DNA from: Lachnospiraceae bacterium P6A3
Lineage (GTDB): Bacteria > Bacillota > Clostridia > Lachnospirales > Lachnospiraceae
NCBI GenBank assembly: GCA_000702085.1
Contig: JNKP01000001.1
Location: 62,001-126,000, forward strand
Direction: 5' to 3'
DNA length: 64,000 bases
Part shown: positions 17,086 to 25,290 of the stretch, piece after piece
Layout: the number at the start of each line of letters is the position of its first letter
How positions within the stretch are numbered: position 1 is the first letter of the stretch
Program-made: the position numbers and the translations under genes
The notes under the pieces: generated by a model
Seen by the model: the letters and a program-made list of their open reading frames with translations, nothing else
Databases searched by the model: none
What the model was told of the DNA's origin: nothing

Positions 17086-18120
17086 TTATTTCCTCCTTTT
17101 GCCTTTATTTTTCTTCTTGTTGTTATTTCCCGGTTTATTCTGAACCGGTTTCTTTTCTTCCGTTTTTTCTTCCTGAGACTCGGAAGTTTTATCGGCTTCA
17201 TCTTCTTTGCCGGTCTCGGTTTCTTCAGAATCCGTCTCTGCGTCTTCTTCCTTACCGGGTTCGGCTTCTTCGGATTTCTCATCGGATTCGGGCTTTTCAG
17301 GCTCCTGCTTTTCTTCAGGGCTGCTGTCTGCGGGCTTTTCTTCCTCAGAAGCTTTATTCTCAGAATCTTTCACTTCAGGCTCCGCTTCACGAGCTTCCTC
17401 TTCAGGCTCTTCCGCATTTTCTTCATCCTTCACGGTCTTTTCTGCTTTCGAACAAGCCTTTGCCTCGGGACATCCCATACAGTTCATTCCGCATCCGGAA
17501 CCTATCTTGGAAGTATCCTTGCCCTTTGCTTCCATCTTTGCCTTGATGTAGTTCTGAACAGCAACAAGAGCGGCAAGAACGAAGAATGCACCGGGGGCAA
17601 GAACAAATATGGTAACACCGTACTCTTCGGGGAATACTCTGTTTCCAAAGAATGTTCCGCTTCCGATAAACTCTCTGAATATTCCGAGAAGCGTAAGAGC
17701 TCCGGTAAATCCGAGTCCCATTCCGAGACCGTCAAACAGTGAAGGGATGGGAGGATTGTGATAAGCGTAACTCTCGGCACGTCCAAGAATGATACAGTTA
17801 ACAACGATAAGAGGAATATATATTCCCAGTGACTGATTCAGTGCCGGAAGATATGCCTCCAGAAGAAGCTGCACCATAGTAACGAAGGAAGCAACTATAA
17901 CTATGAATGCAGGTATTCTTACCTTATCGGGTATCACTTTTCTTAACAGCGATATGAAAAGGTTACTGAGTGCAAGAACCGCACAGGTTGTAAGTCCCAT
18001 TCCCAGTCCGTTTATTGCGGAAGTTGTGACCGCAAGTGTGGGACACATTCCAAGCGTAAGGACGAAGGTGGGATTTTCTTTGATTATTCCGTTATAAAGG
18101 CGCTCACTTATCTGTTTCAT
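17086..18120 (-). CDS. rnfE: Rnf complex membrane subunit RnfE with long acidic tail
   Basis: 344 residues. Residues 1-200 are normal RnfE (LTLGMCPTLAVTTSAINGLGMG, IYIPLIVVNCIILGRAE, six helices). Beyond this is a roughly 145-residue extension: a cysteine cluster C210-x3-C214-x2-C217-x5-C223, then a highly charged Glu/Lys/Ser-rich stretch (226-330) and a basic Lys/Arg end. A short CxxxCxxC tail is known in some clostridial RnfE proteins, but the long disordered tail is unusual. The cluster could hold a metal or Fe-S centre; this is an inference. It partners RnfA and lies between rnfG and rnfA. Confidence 0.94.
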   Translation of the reverse strand: MKQISERLYNGIIKENPTFVLTLGMCPTLAVTTSAINGLGMGLTTCAVLALSNLFISLLRKVIPDKVRIPAFIVIVASFVTMVQLLLEAYLPALNQSLGIYIPLIVVNCIILGRAESYAYHNPPIPSLFDGLGMGLGFTGALTLLGIFREFIGSGTFFGNRVFPEEYGVTIFVLAPGAFFVLAALVAVQNYIKAKMEAKGKDTSKIGSGCGMNCMGCPEAKACSKAEKTVKDEENAEEPEEEAREAEPEVKDSENKASEEEKPADSSPEEKQEPEKPESDEKSEEAEPGKEEDAETDSEETETGKEDEADKTSESQEEKTEEKKPVQNKPGNNNKKKNKGKRRK

Positions 18121-18753
18121 TTAAGCGTCCCCCTTTACAGGATTAATTTCATTACATACCTCAAGAGCGGCATTGATCATGTTTACAAATGCCTTGGTTG
18201 TAATGGTGGCTCCGCTGATGGCATCGATCTCATCTTCGGAGGTCTTTCCTGTTTTTGTATATGTTATTTCGCTTACGTTAAGGTTATGGATCTGAGGGAC
18301 AATGACGCTCTCAGCTCTCATTCCGAGTCCTGCAGTCTCTCCTATCTCAAGGATGGAAATACCTCTTAAGACTCCGTCCGCGGATATGCCGCACATGATA
18401 CGGATATCTCCGCCGTAGCCCTCCGCAGATGTAACTTCAACGGCATAACCGGCAATGCTTCCGTCTGCAGCAAGTGCAGTGTAGATATTGCCTACGGTAA
18501 CACCGTTTTGTTTTAACTGAAGTGCAAGTCCTTCGGACACTGCAGCATCCGACAAAACAAAACTTGCAACGGGTGTGAAGCCTTCCTCATCGGGGAATAC
18601 CGCCTTGCAGCTTTCGGTAACCGCAAGTTCTTTCTGATGAGCAATGGGTTCCTTGGTAAGTTCATAGACTCCGCCGAGAAGAAGTCCTGCGACAAGAGTG
18701 ATGATTATAAGTACGAGCGCATCTTTGGCTGCTGCAACATAATCTTTATTCAT
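18121..18753 (-). CDS. rnfG: Rnf complex FMN-binding subunit RnfG
   Basis: 210 residues. One N-terminal membrane helix (about 10-30) anchors an extracytoplasmic FMN-binding domain. ISGATITTKAFVNMI near the C-terminus contains the S-G-A-T motif, whose Thr receives covalent FMN from the flavin transferase ApbE. No apbE gene is in the window. RnfG carries electrons on the outer face of the Rnf complex. The rnfE start follows the rnfG stop directly, and the rnfG start overlaps the end of rnfD by one base. Confidence 0.95.
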   Translation of the reverse strand: MNKDYVAAAKDALVLIIITLVAGLLLGGVYELTKEPIAHQKELAVTESCKAVFPDEEGFTPVASFVLSDAAVSEGLALQLKQNGVTVGNIYTALAADGSIAGYAVEVTSAEGYGGDIRIMCGISADGVLRGISILEIGETAGLGMRAESVIVPQIHNLNVSEITYTKTGKTSEDEIDAISGATITTKAFVNMINAALEVCNEINPVKGDA

Positions 18754-19700
18754 CAGTTCTTACCTCCTTTCCTGAACTCGGAAGGATTGATTCCGAAAGG
18801 AACGGGAACCGTGAATTTATCGATCAGAGGTACAAGACAGTTTCCGAAGATGATGGCATATGAAACGCCCTCGGCGGAAGGTCCGAAGATTCTGAAAATA
18901 CCTGTCAGGATTCCCAGGAAGATTCCGAAGATTATCTGACCCTTTGCGGATGTGGGCCTTGTTACATAGTCGGTAGCCATGAAGAACGCACCAAGCATAA
19001 GTCCGCCGCCTGCAAGATGAGCCGCAATAAATGCGGGATCAAAGCCATGGCCTCCGAAAATAATGATGAATACTATGAATGAAAGAATATAGCTTGCGGG
19101 AATCTTAAGATCGATAACTCCGCAAAGAAGCATTATAACCGCACCGATGAGGATTGCTATCATGCTGGTCTCACCGATGGTTCCGGGAATGGAACCGAGG
19201 ATCATGTTCTTAACGTTAACAGCCTCTCCCGCTTTAAGGAGTGCAAGAGGGGTTGCTCCCGTGTAGCAGTCGGTATCGAAATTGGTCATTGCTACGGGAA
19301 AAGAAATCAGCAGAAAGCATCTTGCGCCCAATGCAGGGTTCATGAAGTTTTTGCCCAGGCCTCCGAAGAGTTCCTTAACGACTATGATTGCAAAAACAGA
19401 ACCGAGGGCTGCCTGCCACAAAGGAATGGATACCGGCAGATTAAGTGCAAGGAGTAATCCGGTAACGCATGCGGACAGGTCATCTACTCTTATCTTCTTC
19501 TTGGTTATAAGTGCAAATACTACTTCAGATAAAACAGCGGATGCGACACACACGATACAGACAAACAATGCTCTGACACCAAAGTTGTAAATTCCGTAAC
19601 CGAACGCAGGCATAAGAGCCAGTATTACAGTCAGCATTATCAGCTGCGTTGTTGCCGCACTCCTTATATGTGGATTTGATGATACCTTTGGAAGACTCAT
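18753..19700 (-). CDS. rnfD: Rnf complex membrane subunit RnfD
   Basis: 315 residues, polytopic. It begins SSNPHIRSAATTQLIMLTV, a family hallmark, and carries YTGATPLALLK with the flavinylation Thr, plus FMNPALGARCFLLISFPVAM and GHGFDPAFIAAHLAGGGLMLGA split across the later helices. RnfD binds covalent FMN and riboflavin and is part of the electron path linked to ion transport. It lies 20 bases after rnfC and overlaps rnfG by one base. Confidence 0.96.
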   Translation of the reverse strand: MSLPKVSSNPHIRSAATTQLIMLTVILALMPAFGYGIYNFGVRALFVCIVCVASAVLSEVVFALITKKKIRVDDLSACVTGLLLALNLPVSIPLWQAALGSVFAIIVVKELFGGLGKNFMNPALGARCFLLISFPVAMTNFDTDCYTGATPLALLKAGEAVNVKNMILGSIPGTIGETSMIAILIGAVIMLLCGVIDLKIPASYILSFIVFIIIFGGHGFDPAFIAAHLAGGGLMLGAFFMATDYVTRPTSAKGQIIFGIFLGILTGIFRIFGPSAEGVSYAIIFGNCLVPLIDKFTVPVPFGINPSEFRKGGKN

Positions 19701-19720
19701 ATATGTATCCTTCTTTGGTT

Positions 19721-21037
19721 TTATTTTTTACGCTTGGCAAGCTCCATCTTTCTCATGGACTTGATGTTCTGGGTAAGGGGCTGTTTTGCGGGACATGCAA
19801 ATGAACAGCATCCGCATTCACAGCATTCCATACCGCCGTTTGCAACAAACCGCTCATTATCGTGAGCTTCTACCATATCGGAGAGCCTGCCGGGCATAAG
19901 ACCTGCGGGGCATGCTTCAACACATCTGGAGCAATTGATGCAGGGCGTTGTCTCGGATTCCGCAACCTGGTCTTCTTTAAATGCAAGAAGCGCCGTGGAG
20001 GTCTTGGTTACCGGAACATCCGTTGTGAACATCGCAAATCCCATCATGGGACCGCCGCATATGATCTTGGCAGGTTTGCCTTTAAAACCGCCCTTCTGAT
20101 CTATAAGCTCCGTATATGACATTCCGCAGGGAACTCTCATATTGCCGGGAGTTTTTACGGCATCACCGCTTATGGTTACGATTCTTTCCATGAGAGGCTT
20201 TCCGAGAACCACCGCATTGTATATGGCACATATGGTATCAACGTTATTAACAATACATCCCACGTCTGCGGGAAGCATCTTGGAATTGACCTTTCTTCCC
20301 GTGGTGGCAAAGATCAGCTGACGCTCAGCACCCTGAGGATACTTTGTCTTTAATTCCTTAACACTGATGATAGTGTCTTTTTTGGTAAGCTTGGTAAGAT
20401 GTCCGATGCACTCAGGCTTATTGTCCTCAACGCCTATAATGCCGTGGGCATCCGGGAAAAGAGAGAGCATAATGCGAAGTCCTTCAACAACCTTCTCTCC
20501 TTCTTCGATTATCCTTCGATAATCGGAAGTAAGATAAGGCTCACACTCCGCACAGTTTGCGATGATGTAGTCAATCTTGTCCGGCTCCTTGGGGGAGAGC
20601 TTTACGCTAGTGGGGAAACCCGCACCGCCCATGCCGACGATACCTGCCTTGGCGATTCTGGAGATTATCTCGTCACGGGACAGTTCACTCCAGTCGTCTA
20701 CGGCATCATATTCGACTTCATTAAAGAGACCATCATTTTCAATAATGATGCTCTCTACCATATCGCCTGTGGCAACTCTTCTTTTTTCAATATTTTTGAC
20801 TACTCCTGAAACGGACGAATAGACGGGAGCAGAAACAAAACCGCCGGCTTCGGCGATCATCTGGCCCCTTAAGATCGGATCCCCTTTTTTCACAAGGGGT
20901 TTGGCGGGAGCTCCTATATGCTGGCTTAAAGGAAATACCATCTCGTCGCCGGGTACCGCATCGATTATCGGTTTATCCTTGGAGAGGTCCTTGCCGTCAT
21001 AAGGGTGAATTCCGCCCTTGAAAGTAAATTTTGCCAT
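19721..21037 (-). CDS. rnfC: Rnf complex NADH-binding subunit RnfC
   Basis: 438 residues. The N-terminal FKGGIHPYDGKDLS is typical of RnfC. The Rossmann-like NADH/FMN site lies around IVGMGGAGFPTSVK and IANCAECEPYLTSDY, and two 4Fe-4S motifs are near the C-terminus (CINCSRCVEACP and CCECGCCSFACP). RnfC is the cytoplasmic subunit that reduces NAD+. It is the first gene of the operon and has AGGTGGG upstream of its ATG. This version lacks the long alanine-rich tail of proteobacterial RnfC, as expected in Firmicutes. Confidence 0.97.
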   Translation of the reverse strand: MAKFTFKGGIHPYDGKDLSKDKPIIDAVPGDEMVFPLSQHIGAPAKPLVKKGDPILRGQMIAEAGGFVSAPVYSSVSGVVKNIEKRRVATGDMVESIIIENDGLFNEVEYDAVDDWSELSRDEIISRIAKAGIVGMGGAGFPTSVKLSPKEPDKIDYIIANCAECEPYLTSDYRRIIEEGEKVVEGLRIMLSLFPDAHGIIGVEDNKPECIGHLTKLTKKDTIISVKELKTKYPQGAERQLIFATTGRKVNSKMLPADVGCIVNNVDTICAIYNAVVLGKPLMERIVTISGDAVKTPGNMRVPCGMSYTELIDQKGGFKGKPAKIICGGPMMGFAMFTTDVPVTKTSTALLAFKEDQVAESETTPCINCSRCVEACPAGLMPGRLSDMVEAHDNERFVANGGMECCECGCCSFACPAKQPLTQNIKSMRKMELAKRKK

Positions 21038-21075
21038 TTCAACCCACCTGATAAGGTATTTTTACACACATGAAT

Positions 21076-21104
21076 AATATACTCCAAATGCATATCTTTT
21101 TCCA
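21076..21104 (-). promoter_or_regulatory. Candidate rnf operon promoter
   Basis: On the minus strand TGGAAA (21099-21104) and TATATT (21076-21081) are spaced by 17 bases, giving a leader of about 35 bases before the rnfC ATG. The -35 hexamer matches consensus at only 4 of 6 positions. Confidence 0.4.
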
Positions 21105-21199
21105 TAGTTTATGAGTCAAAAAGAACCGTCTCTGACTGTTCTTTTAGGCATTGAATCTTTGCCGTAAAAAACCGTATCTGCCGGCTCTATTACTTAAAC

Positions 21200-21226
21200 T
21201 TGACTTAACATAAATATCGTTATAAA
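21200..21226 (+). promoter_or_regulatory. Candidate promoter of the first secreted WYGP protein
   Basis: TTGACT (21200-21205) and TATAAA (21221-21226) are separated by 15 bases, shorter than the usual 17. A good GGAGG lies before the ATG at 21263. Confidence 0.45.
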
Positions 21227-21262
21227 CTCATCAAAGATTAAATTATCTTATGGAGGGTAAAA

Positions 21263-22072
21263 ATGAAAAATATTATCGCAAAAGTTCTTTTAGGCATTTC
21301 AGCCATGGCAGTCGCAGGTGCTCTCAGCTTCGTTCCCGCAACAAAGGCAGAAGCAACCAATTACTTCGATTATAGTCTTTATGCAGAAAATGATGACCTT
21401 TATGTTGGTGGAGAAGGATATGATTTTACAGCATCTTTCGATATTGCCGATTTTCATATGTCCGGTTACGGAGATACCCATGATAATATCAAGACCAATA
21501 TCTGGTTTGGCGGTGCCTCACAGAATGAAGATATAACCTTAAGCATTGAATTACCTTTCCCTGTTACCGGAGTAAGCTTCATTGATTATTGGGGAGCCAG
21601 CAATATTGACGATTATGTTCCCGGAGATTGCGGAAACCTTTACAGCTGCACCTTAAACGGAAATGTATTAACCATCACCGGAAACACTGCAAATTCCTTT
21701 GGAATTGACGCATATTACAGATTTTCTTTATGGGTTCCTAAATCGGCTCAATATCTCTTCAACGAAGAAATCAACAATGTATCCGAAGATATTATTAAAG
21801 CTGCTCAGGGATTAAACCACGACGGAAGCGAAAATCCTCAGAAAGTTGTTTTCTACAACTGCAACGGTGCTGTTAACTACAGAATCATTCAGGCACTTGC
21901 TCAGACCCAGGGTGTAACTCTTCTCTATACTTTCGAGTATGAAGGATATGTATTCACCTCAGCAATCACTTCAGAGATGGCTGCTCAGATCTTCATCGAG
22001 GGTGAGGATTGGTACGGACCTTGCTACATCGCAAAGTACTGCCCTACCGTACTTGTAGATGTTGTAAAATAA
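21263..22072 (+). CDS. Secreted protein with C-terminal WYGP domain (paralogue 1)
   Basis: 269 residues. A Sec signal peptide (about 1-31, ending near TKAEA) is followed by a unique middle region rich in Asp, Tyr and Gly (about 32-165). A C-terminal domain of about 100 residues has the pattern NYxxxQA, GVTxxxxFxYxGxxFxSxIT and a terminal WYGPCYIA followed by PTVLV. The same C-terminal pattern occurs in the genes at 23443-24237 and 57259-57969. I do not recognise a described function. It has its own promoter and terminator and stands divergently from rnf. The conserved end might be a cell-surface retention or folding module; that is inference. Confidence 0.8.
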   Translation: MKNIIAKVLLGISAMAVAGALSFVPATKAEATNYFDYSLYAENDDLYVGGEGYDFTASFDIADFHMSGYGDTHDNIKTNIWFGGASQNEDITLSIELPFPVTGVSFIDYWGASNIDDYVPGDCGNLYSCTLNGNVLTITGNTANSFGIDAYYRFSLWVPKSAQYLFNEEINNVSEDIIKAAQGLNHDGSENPQKVVFYNCNGAVNYRIIQALAQTQGVTLLYTFEYEGYVFTSAITSEMAAQIFIEGEDWYGPCYIAKYCPTVLVDVVK

Positions 22073-22095
22073 TCCGATCAAATAAGTGACTATAC

Positions 22096-22147
22096 GGGGA
22101 CGGTTCCCATAGACAGAAATGACTGTCAGAAGGAACCGTCCTCTTTT
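22096..22147 (+). terminator. Terminator after the first secreted protein
   Basis: GGGGACGGTTCC (22096-22107) pairs with GGAACCGTCCTC ending near 22143, with an inner GACAG/CTGTC helix and a following T-run. The arms are of the GGGGACGGTTC type seen in Firmicute palindromic repeats. Confidence 0.75.
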
Positions 22148-22156
22148 AGTCTTTAA

Positions 22157-22185
22157 TTGAAAAAAATGTGTAATTTTGGTATAGT
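22157..22185 (+). promoter_or_regulatory. Promoter of the YprB-like exonuclease gene
   Basis: TTGAAA (22157-22162) and TATAGT (22180-22185) are spaced by 17 bases, about 40 bases before the ATG at 22226. Confidence 0.7.
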
Positions 22186-22225
22186 TTGAGTTAGTTTAAT
22201 CACTATTATCCCTTAAGAGGCTACC

Positions 22226-23335
22226 ATGAAAGAAACTACACAGACTCTTGAAGAATTCAGTTCATCTTACGACATCGGAAAGCTCACCGATCCCGATTCC
22301 CTCCTTTTTATCGATATAGAGACCACGGGTTTTACGGCAAGAACTTCTTACCTGTATCTGATCGGCTGTGCTTACAGGTCGGATAATAAATGGTGCACCA
22401 AGCAGTGGTTTGCGGAGAAATACGAAGAGGAAAAAGACATCATCGAAGCCTTCTTCGACTTTGCTACAGAGGGCGGATATGACACATTCATCCACTTCAA
22501 CGGAAATCAGTTTGATCTCCCCTATCTGACCCAGAAGATCACCGCACTTGAACTTGATCTTTCAATCGATTCCTTCAAGGGAATAGACCTTTATAAGAGA
22601 ATAAGCCCCTTAAAGCATCTCCTTGGACTTACTTCCCTGAAACAAAAATCCATCGAGAAATTCTTAGGGATAGACAGAGCCGATGTTTTCTCCGGCGGAG
22701 ATCTTATCGGAATCTATCACGACTATGTAAACAATCCGTCAGACTTTGCGTGTAATTCTCTTCTCCTCCACAATGAGGACGACTTAAAGGGAATGATCAG
22801 GATACTTCCCATGCTTTCATACTGCGATATGACAGCCGGAAAGCTCAGAGTAAGCAAAGTTCATGCCGATACCTATACGGACTATAACGGACAGACTCAG
22901 AGCGAGATCATCATGAGTGTCAAGCTTGAATCTCCTCTTCCCAGAGCCATCGCTTCATTTGCACACGGATGCTACATCAAGGCAGACGGTGAGGAAGCCC
23001 AGATAAAGGTTCCTCTTTACAACGAAGAGATGAAGTACTTCTATGCGGGATACCAGGATTACTACTATCTCCCCGAGGAAGACACGGCGCTTCATAAATC
23101 CGTAGCTTCCTTCGTCGACAAGGATCACCGCACTCAGGCAACTGCAGCTACCTGCTATACCAGGAAGACTTCCAGCTACCTTCCCCAGTGGGATACACTC
23201 TTCGAGCCTCTCTTCAGAAGGGAATACCACAGCACGGATCAGTTCTTTGAGCTTACGGACGATCTGAAGCGTGACAGAAATGCCTTTAACAAATACGCGG
23301 CACATATCATAGCAATGCTCGCATCAACATACTAA
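22226..23335 (+). CDS. RNase H-like (DEDD) exonuclease, YprB-like
   Basis: 369 residues. The N-terminal half is a DEDD exonuclease domain of the YprB type: LLFIDIETTGF (motif I with Asp and Glu), FIHFNGNQFDLPYL (motif II) and LLLHNEDDLKGMIRI (motif III with the conserved His and Asp). The C-terminal half (about 215-369) is not assignable, unlike B. subtilis YprB, which carries TPR-like repeats there. The substrate is unknown; DNA or RNA 3' ends are expected from the family. It has its own promoter and terminator and is placed between two secreted-protein paralogues without an obvious link to them. Confidence 0.82.
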   Translation: MKETTQTLEEFSSSYDIGKLTDPDSLLFIDIETTGFTARTSYLYLIGCAYRSDNKWCTKQWFAEKYEEEKDIIEAFFDFATEGGYDTFIHFNGNQFDLPYLTQKITALELDLSIDSFKGIDLYKRISPLKHLLGLTSLKQKSIEKFLGIDRADVFSGGDLIGIYHDYVNNPSDFACNSLLLHNEDDLKGMIRILPMLSYCDMTAGKLRVSKVHADTYTDYNGQTQSEIIMSVKLESPLPRAIASFAHGCYIKADGEEAQIKVPLYNEEMKYFYAGYQDYYYLPEEDTALHKSVASFVDKDHRTQATAATCYTRKTSSYLPQWDTLFEPLFRREYHSTDQFFELTDDLKRDRNAFNKYAAHIIAMLASTY

Positions 23336-23342
23336 AATATCA

Positions 23343-23375
23343 AGAGGACGATTCACAACGTCCTCTTTGTTTTTA
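23343..23375 (+). terminator. Terminator of the YprB-like gene
   Basis: An 8-bp stem AGAGGACG/CGTCCTCT (23343-23350 with 23359-23366) is followed by TTGTTTTT. Confidence 0.8.
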
Positions 23376-23381
23376 TGATAG

Positions 23382-23409
23382 TTGACACTGCATATATAAG
23401 GTATATAAT
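23382..23409 (+). promoter_or_regulatory. Promoter of the second secreted WYGP protein
   Basis: A perfect TTGACA (23382-23387) and perfect TATAAT (23404-23409) are separated by 16 bases. It is one of the strongest promoter matches in the window, so the secreted protein behind it may be abundant. Confidence 0.88.
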
Positions 23410-23442
23410 CAGTTGGTAAATTTTTATAAGGAGGATTATCTT

Positions 23443-24237
23443 ATGTTTGGCAAGCTCTCAAAAGTTTTAACAACGTTTTCATCAATAGCTCTTTCAGGCG
23501 CTTTATGTCTTATCCCATCATTTGCATCACACGCAGCAATATCAGGCAGTGACACGCTCTCTACAATGCCTATATATGACGAATATGTTGACGGTTCAAT
23601 TCCAATTACGCAAACCACTCAAGTAGGACTTCTTCAAGCCGATTTGGAACTCAACTATAATAATCTTGATTGTAATTATGTAACAGCGTGGGGCGGCCAG
23701 ATCCGTAACTGTCTCGACGGCACCAGTGTATTTGCTGTCTTTATAATCTGTCCCAACCTTGGTGATAACTATGACGTAACAGCAAGTTATGATTTTACAT
23801 ATCTCGGAAACAGCTATTCCGGAAATGCTGCATTAAGTGCAATCGATTATGCTTGCGCACATTATACATTTGAACTTCTTCCTCCTGCTAAGGAAGATAC
23901 AGAGAAGACACCTGAAGCTCAGATGTATGAAGAGATAAACGAGGATGTTAATGAGATCGCTCTTGCAGTAGAAGGAATCTCTGCCGACGGAAGCGTTAAT
24001 GAAGAAAAGGTTGTAGAGATCCAGCAGCCCGGTGCACTGAATTACAAAGTTCTTCAGGCAATGACTACCGCAGAAGGCGTAACCTGCTATGATACCTTCA
24101 CATATATGGGTATTGTCTTCAGATCCACCATTACTCCCGAAACCGCACTTGCGGCATACAGCAGCGATATTGCCTGGTACGGCCCCTGCTATATGGCAGA
24201 GCACTTCCCTACCGTTATCGTAGGCCTTGCAGAGTAA
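23443..24237 (+). CDS. Secreted protein with C-terminal WYGP domain (paralogue 2)
   Basis: 264 residues from the ATG at 23443, chosen because GGAGG lies eight bases upstream; the frame is open ten codons further. A signal peptide (about 1-31, ending near ASHAA) is followed by a variable region (32-155) and the shared C-terminal domain (about 160-264). It includes EEINEDVNEIALAVEG, then NYKVLQAMTTAEGVT, FTYMGIVFRSTITPE and WYGPCYMAEHFPTVIV. The spacing of shared residues matches paralogue 1 closely, so the two arose by duplication while their middle regions diverged. Function is unknown. A strong promoter and terminator make it a single-gene unit. Confidence 0.8.
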   Translation: MFGKLSKVLTTFSSIALSGALCLIPSFASHAAISGSDTLSTMPIYDEYVDGSIPITQTTQVGLLQADLELNYNNLDCNYVTAWGGQIRNCLDGTSVFAVFIICPNLGDNYDVTASYDFTYLGNSYSGNAALSAIDYACAHYTFELLPPAKEDTEKTPEAQMYEEINEDVNEIALAVEGISADGSVNEEKVVEIQQPGALNYKVLQAMTTAEGVTCYDTFTYMGIVFRSTITPETALAAYSSDIAWYGPCYMAEHFPTVIVGLAE

Positions 24238-24265
24238 TTCAATTTCATAAACTGAATCATAAACA

Positions 24266-24300
24266 AAAAGAATCGGCAGATATCTGCCGATTCTCTTTTT
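24266..24300. terminator. Bidirectional terminator
   Basis: A 12-bp stem AGAATCGGCAGA/TCTGCCGATTCT (24269-24280 with 24283-24294) has T-runs on both strands. It ends the second secreted-protein gene (+) and cheR (-). Confidence 0.9.
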
Positions 24301-24313
24301 ATACTCTTATGAA

Positions 24314-25093
24314 TTATTGAGGCTTTCCGTAGTAGAAGGAATTCTCTCTTGTATATCCGATATCCTTGTAATTAACTATCTGCTCGGTTGAGCCGATGAA
24401 CAAGAATCCGCCGGGTTTGATGGATGTGAAGAACTTTCTGAAAACCTCATCCTTGGCTTCATCTGTAAAGTAGATAAGAACGTTTCTGCAAACTATCATG
24501 TCGTAGTTGGTATCGTACTTATCCTTAAGCAGGTTGTGCTCGCTGAATTTTACATGAGCCTTGATCTCGTCGGAAATCTTATAGGATGGTCCCACCTGAG
24601 TGAAGTACTTTTTCTTAAACTCATCGGGAACGTTCGCAATGGACTTTGCATCATACAGGCCCACCTTAGCCTTGGCTATAACGGTCTTATCAAGGTCCGT
24701 TGCGGTAATCATGATATTGGAGAGAGGAACATGTTTGGAAAGGGCCATAACAAGCGAATAAGGCTCATCTCCGGTCGAACATGCCGCGCTCCATATCTTA
24801 AGCTTATTACCGAATTTCTTAACCAGTGCGGGAATTACGGTCTTATCCATGTATTCCCACTGATCGGGATTACGGTAGAACTCGGACACATTAATGGTAA
24901 TGTAATTGATAAATTCATCAAAAAGAGGCTTTTGAGACTTAAGAGCGGCGACATAGTTATCATATCCGGTGATCTTATTCTTCATGATAAGATTGTCGAT
25001 CCTTCTCTTCATCTGCTTTTCCTTGTAGGAATTCAGATCAATGGAGGTCATTTTCAGAATTTCGCCTTTAAAATATTCGTAATCGACAGCCAT
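24314..25093 (-). CDS. cheR: Chemotaxis protein methyltransferase
   Basis: 259 residues. The N-terminal helical CheR domain (1-70) ends in ITINVSEFYRNPD (65-77). The methyltransferase domain carries the SAM-binding WSAACSTGDEPYS (101-113), TATDLDKTV and the MIVCRNVLIYF block. CheR methylates glutamates of chemoreceptors for adaptation. No other chemotaxis gene is nearby, so it is a solitary copy. There is no clear promoter; a GAGGG site precedes the ATG. The presence of cheR and a PilZ protein agrees with a motile organism. Confidence 0.95.
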   Translation of the reverse strand: MAVDYEYFKGEILKMTSIDLNSYKEKQMKRRIDNLIMKNKITGYDNYVAALKSQKPLFDEFINYITINVSEFYRNPDQWEYMDKTVIPALVKKFGNKLKIWSAACSTGDEPYSLVMALSKHVPLSNIMITATDLDKTVIAKAKVGLYDAKSIANVPDEFKKKYFTQVGPSYKISDEIKAHVKFSEHNLLKDKYDTNYDMIVCRNVLIYFTDEAKDEVFRKFFTSIKPGGFLFIGSTEQIVNYKDIGYTRENSFYYGKPQ

Positions 25094-25220
25094 ACTTCAC
25101 AACCCTCGAAGCAAAAGCTTCCCCTTTCATATAATATGTATTATCATAACACGAATTATGATTCATTTCGACACGTAATTACAGTTTTTCATTTTTTGTC
25201 AAAAGATTTCCGATAACACA

Positions 25221-25251
25221 AAACCGGGTAAGTTCCCCACTTACCCGGTTT
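25221..25251 (-). terminator. Terminator of rpsA operon
   Basis: A 13-bp perfect stem AAACCGGGTAAGT/ACTTACCCGGTTT (25221-25233 with 25239-25251) with a 5-base loop lies about 40 bases after the rpsA stop. The T-tract on the minus strand is weak (TTTTGTGTT, including the stem end). Confidence 0.78.
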
Positions 25252-25290
25252 CAAATATGCATTTTGGAAATACACCCAATATTTACTTAA

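Noticed and set aside
16866-17742. Long open frames on the plus strand opposite rnfA and rnfE
   Set aside because: They are shadows of the low-complexity rnfE tail and rnfA; no ribosome binding site or family features.
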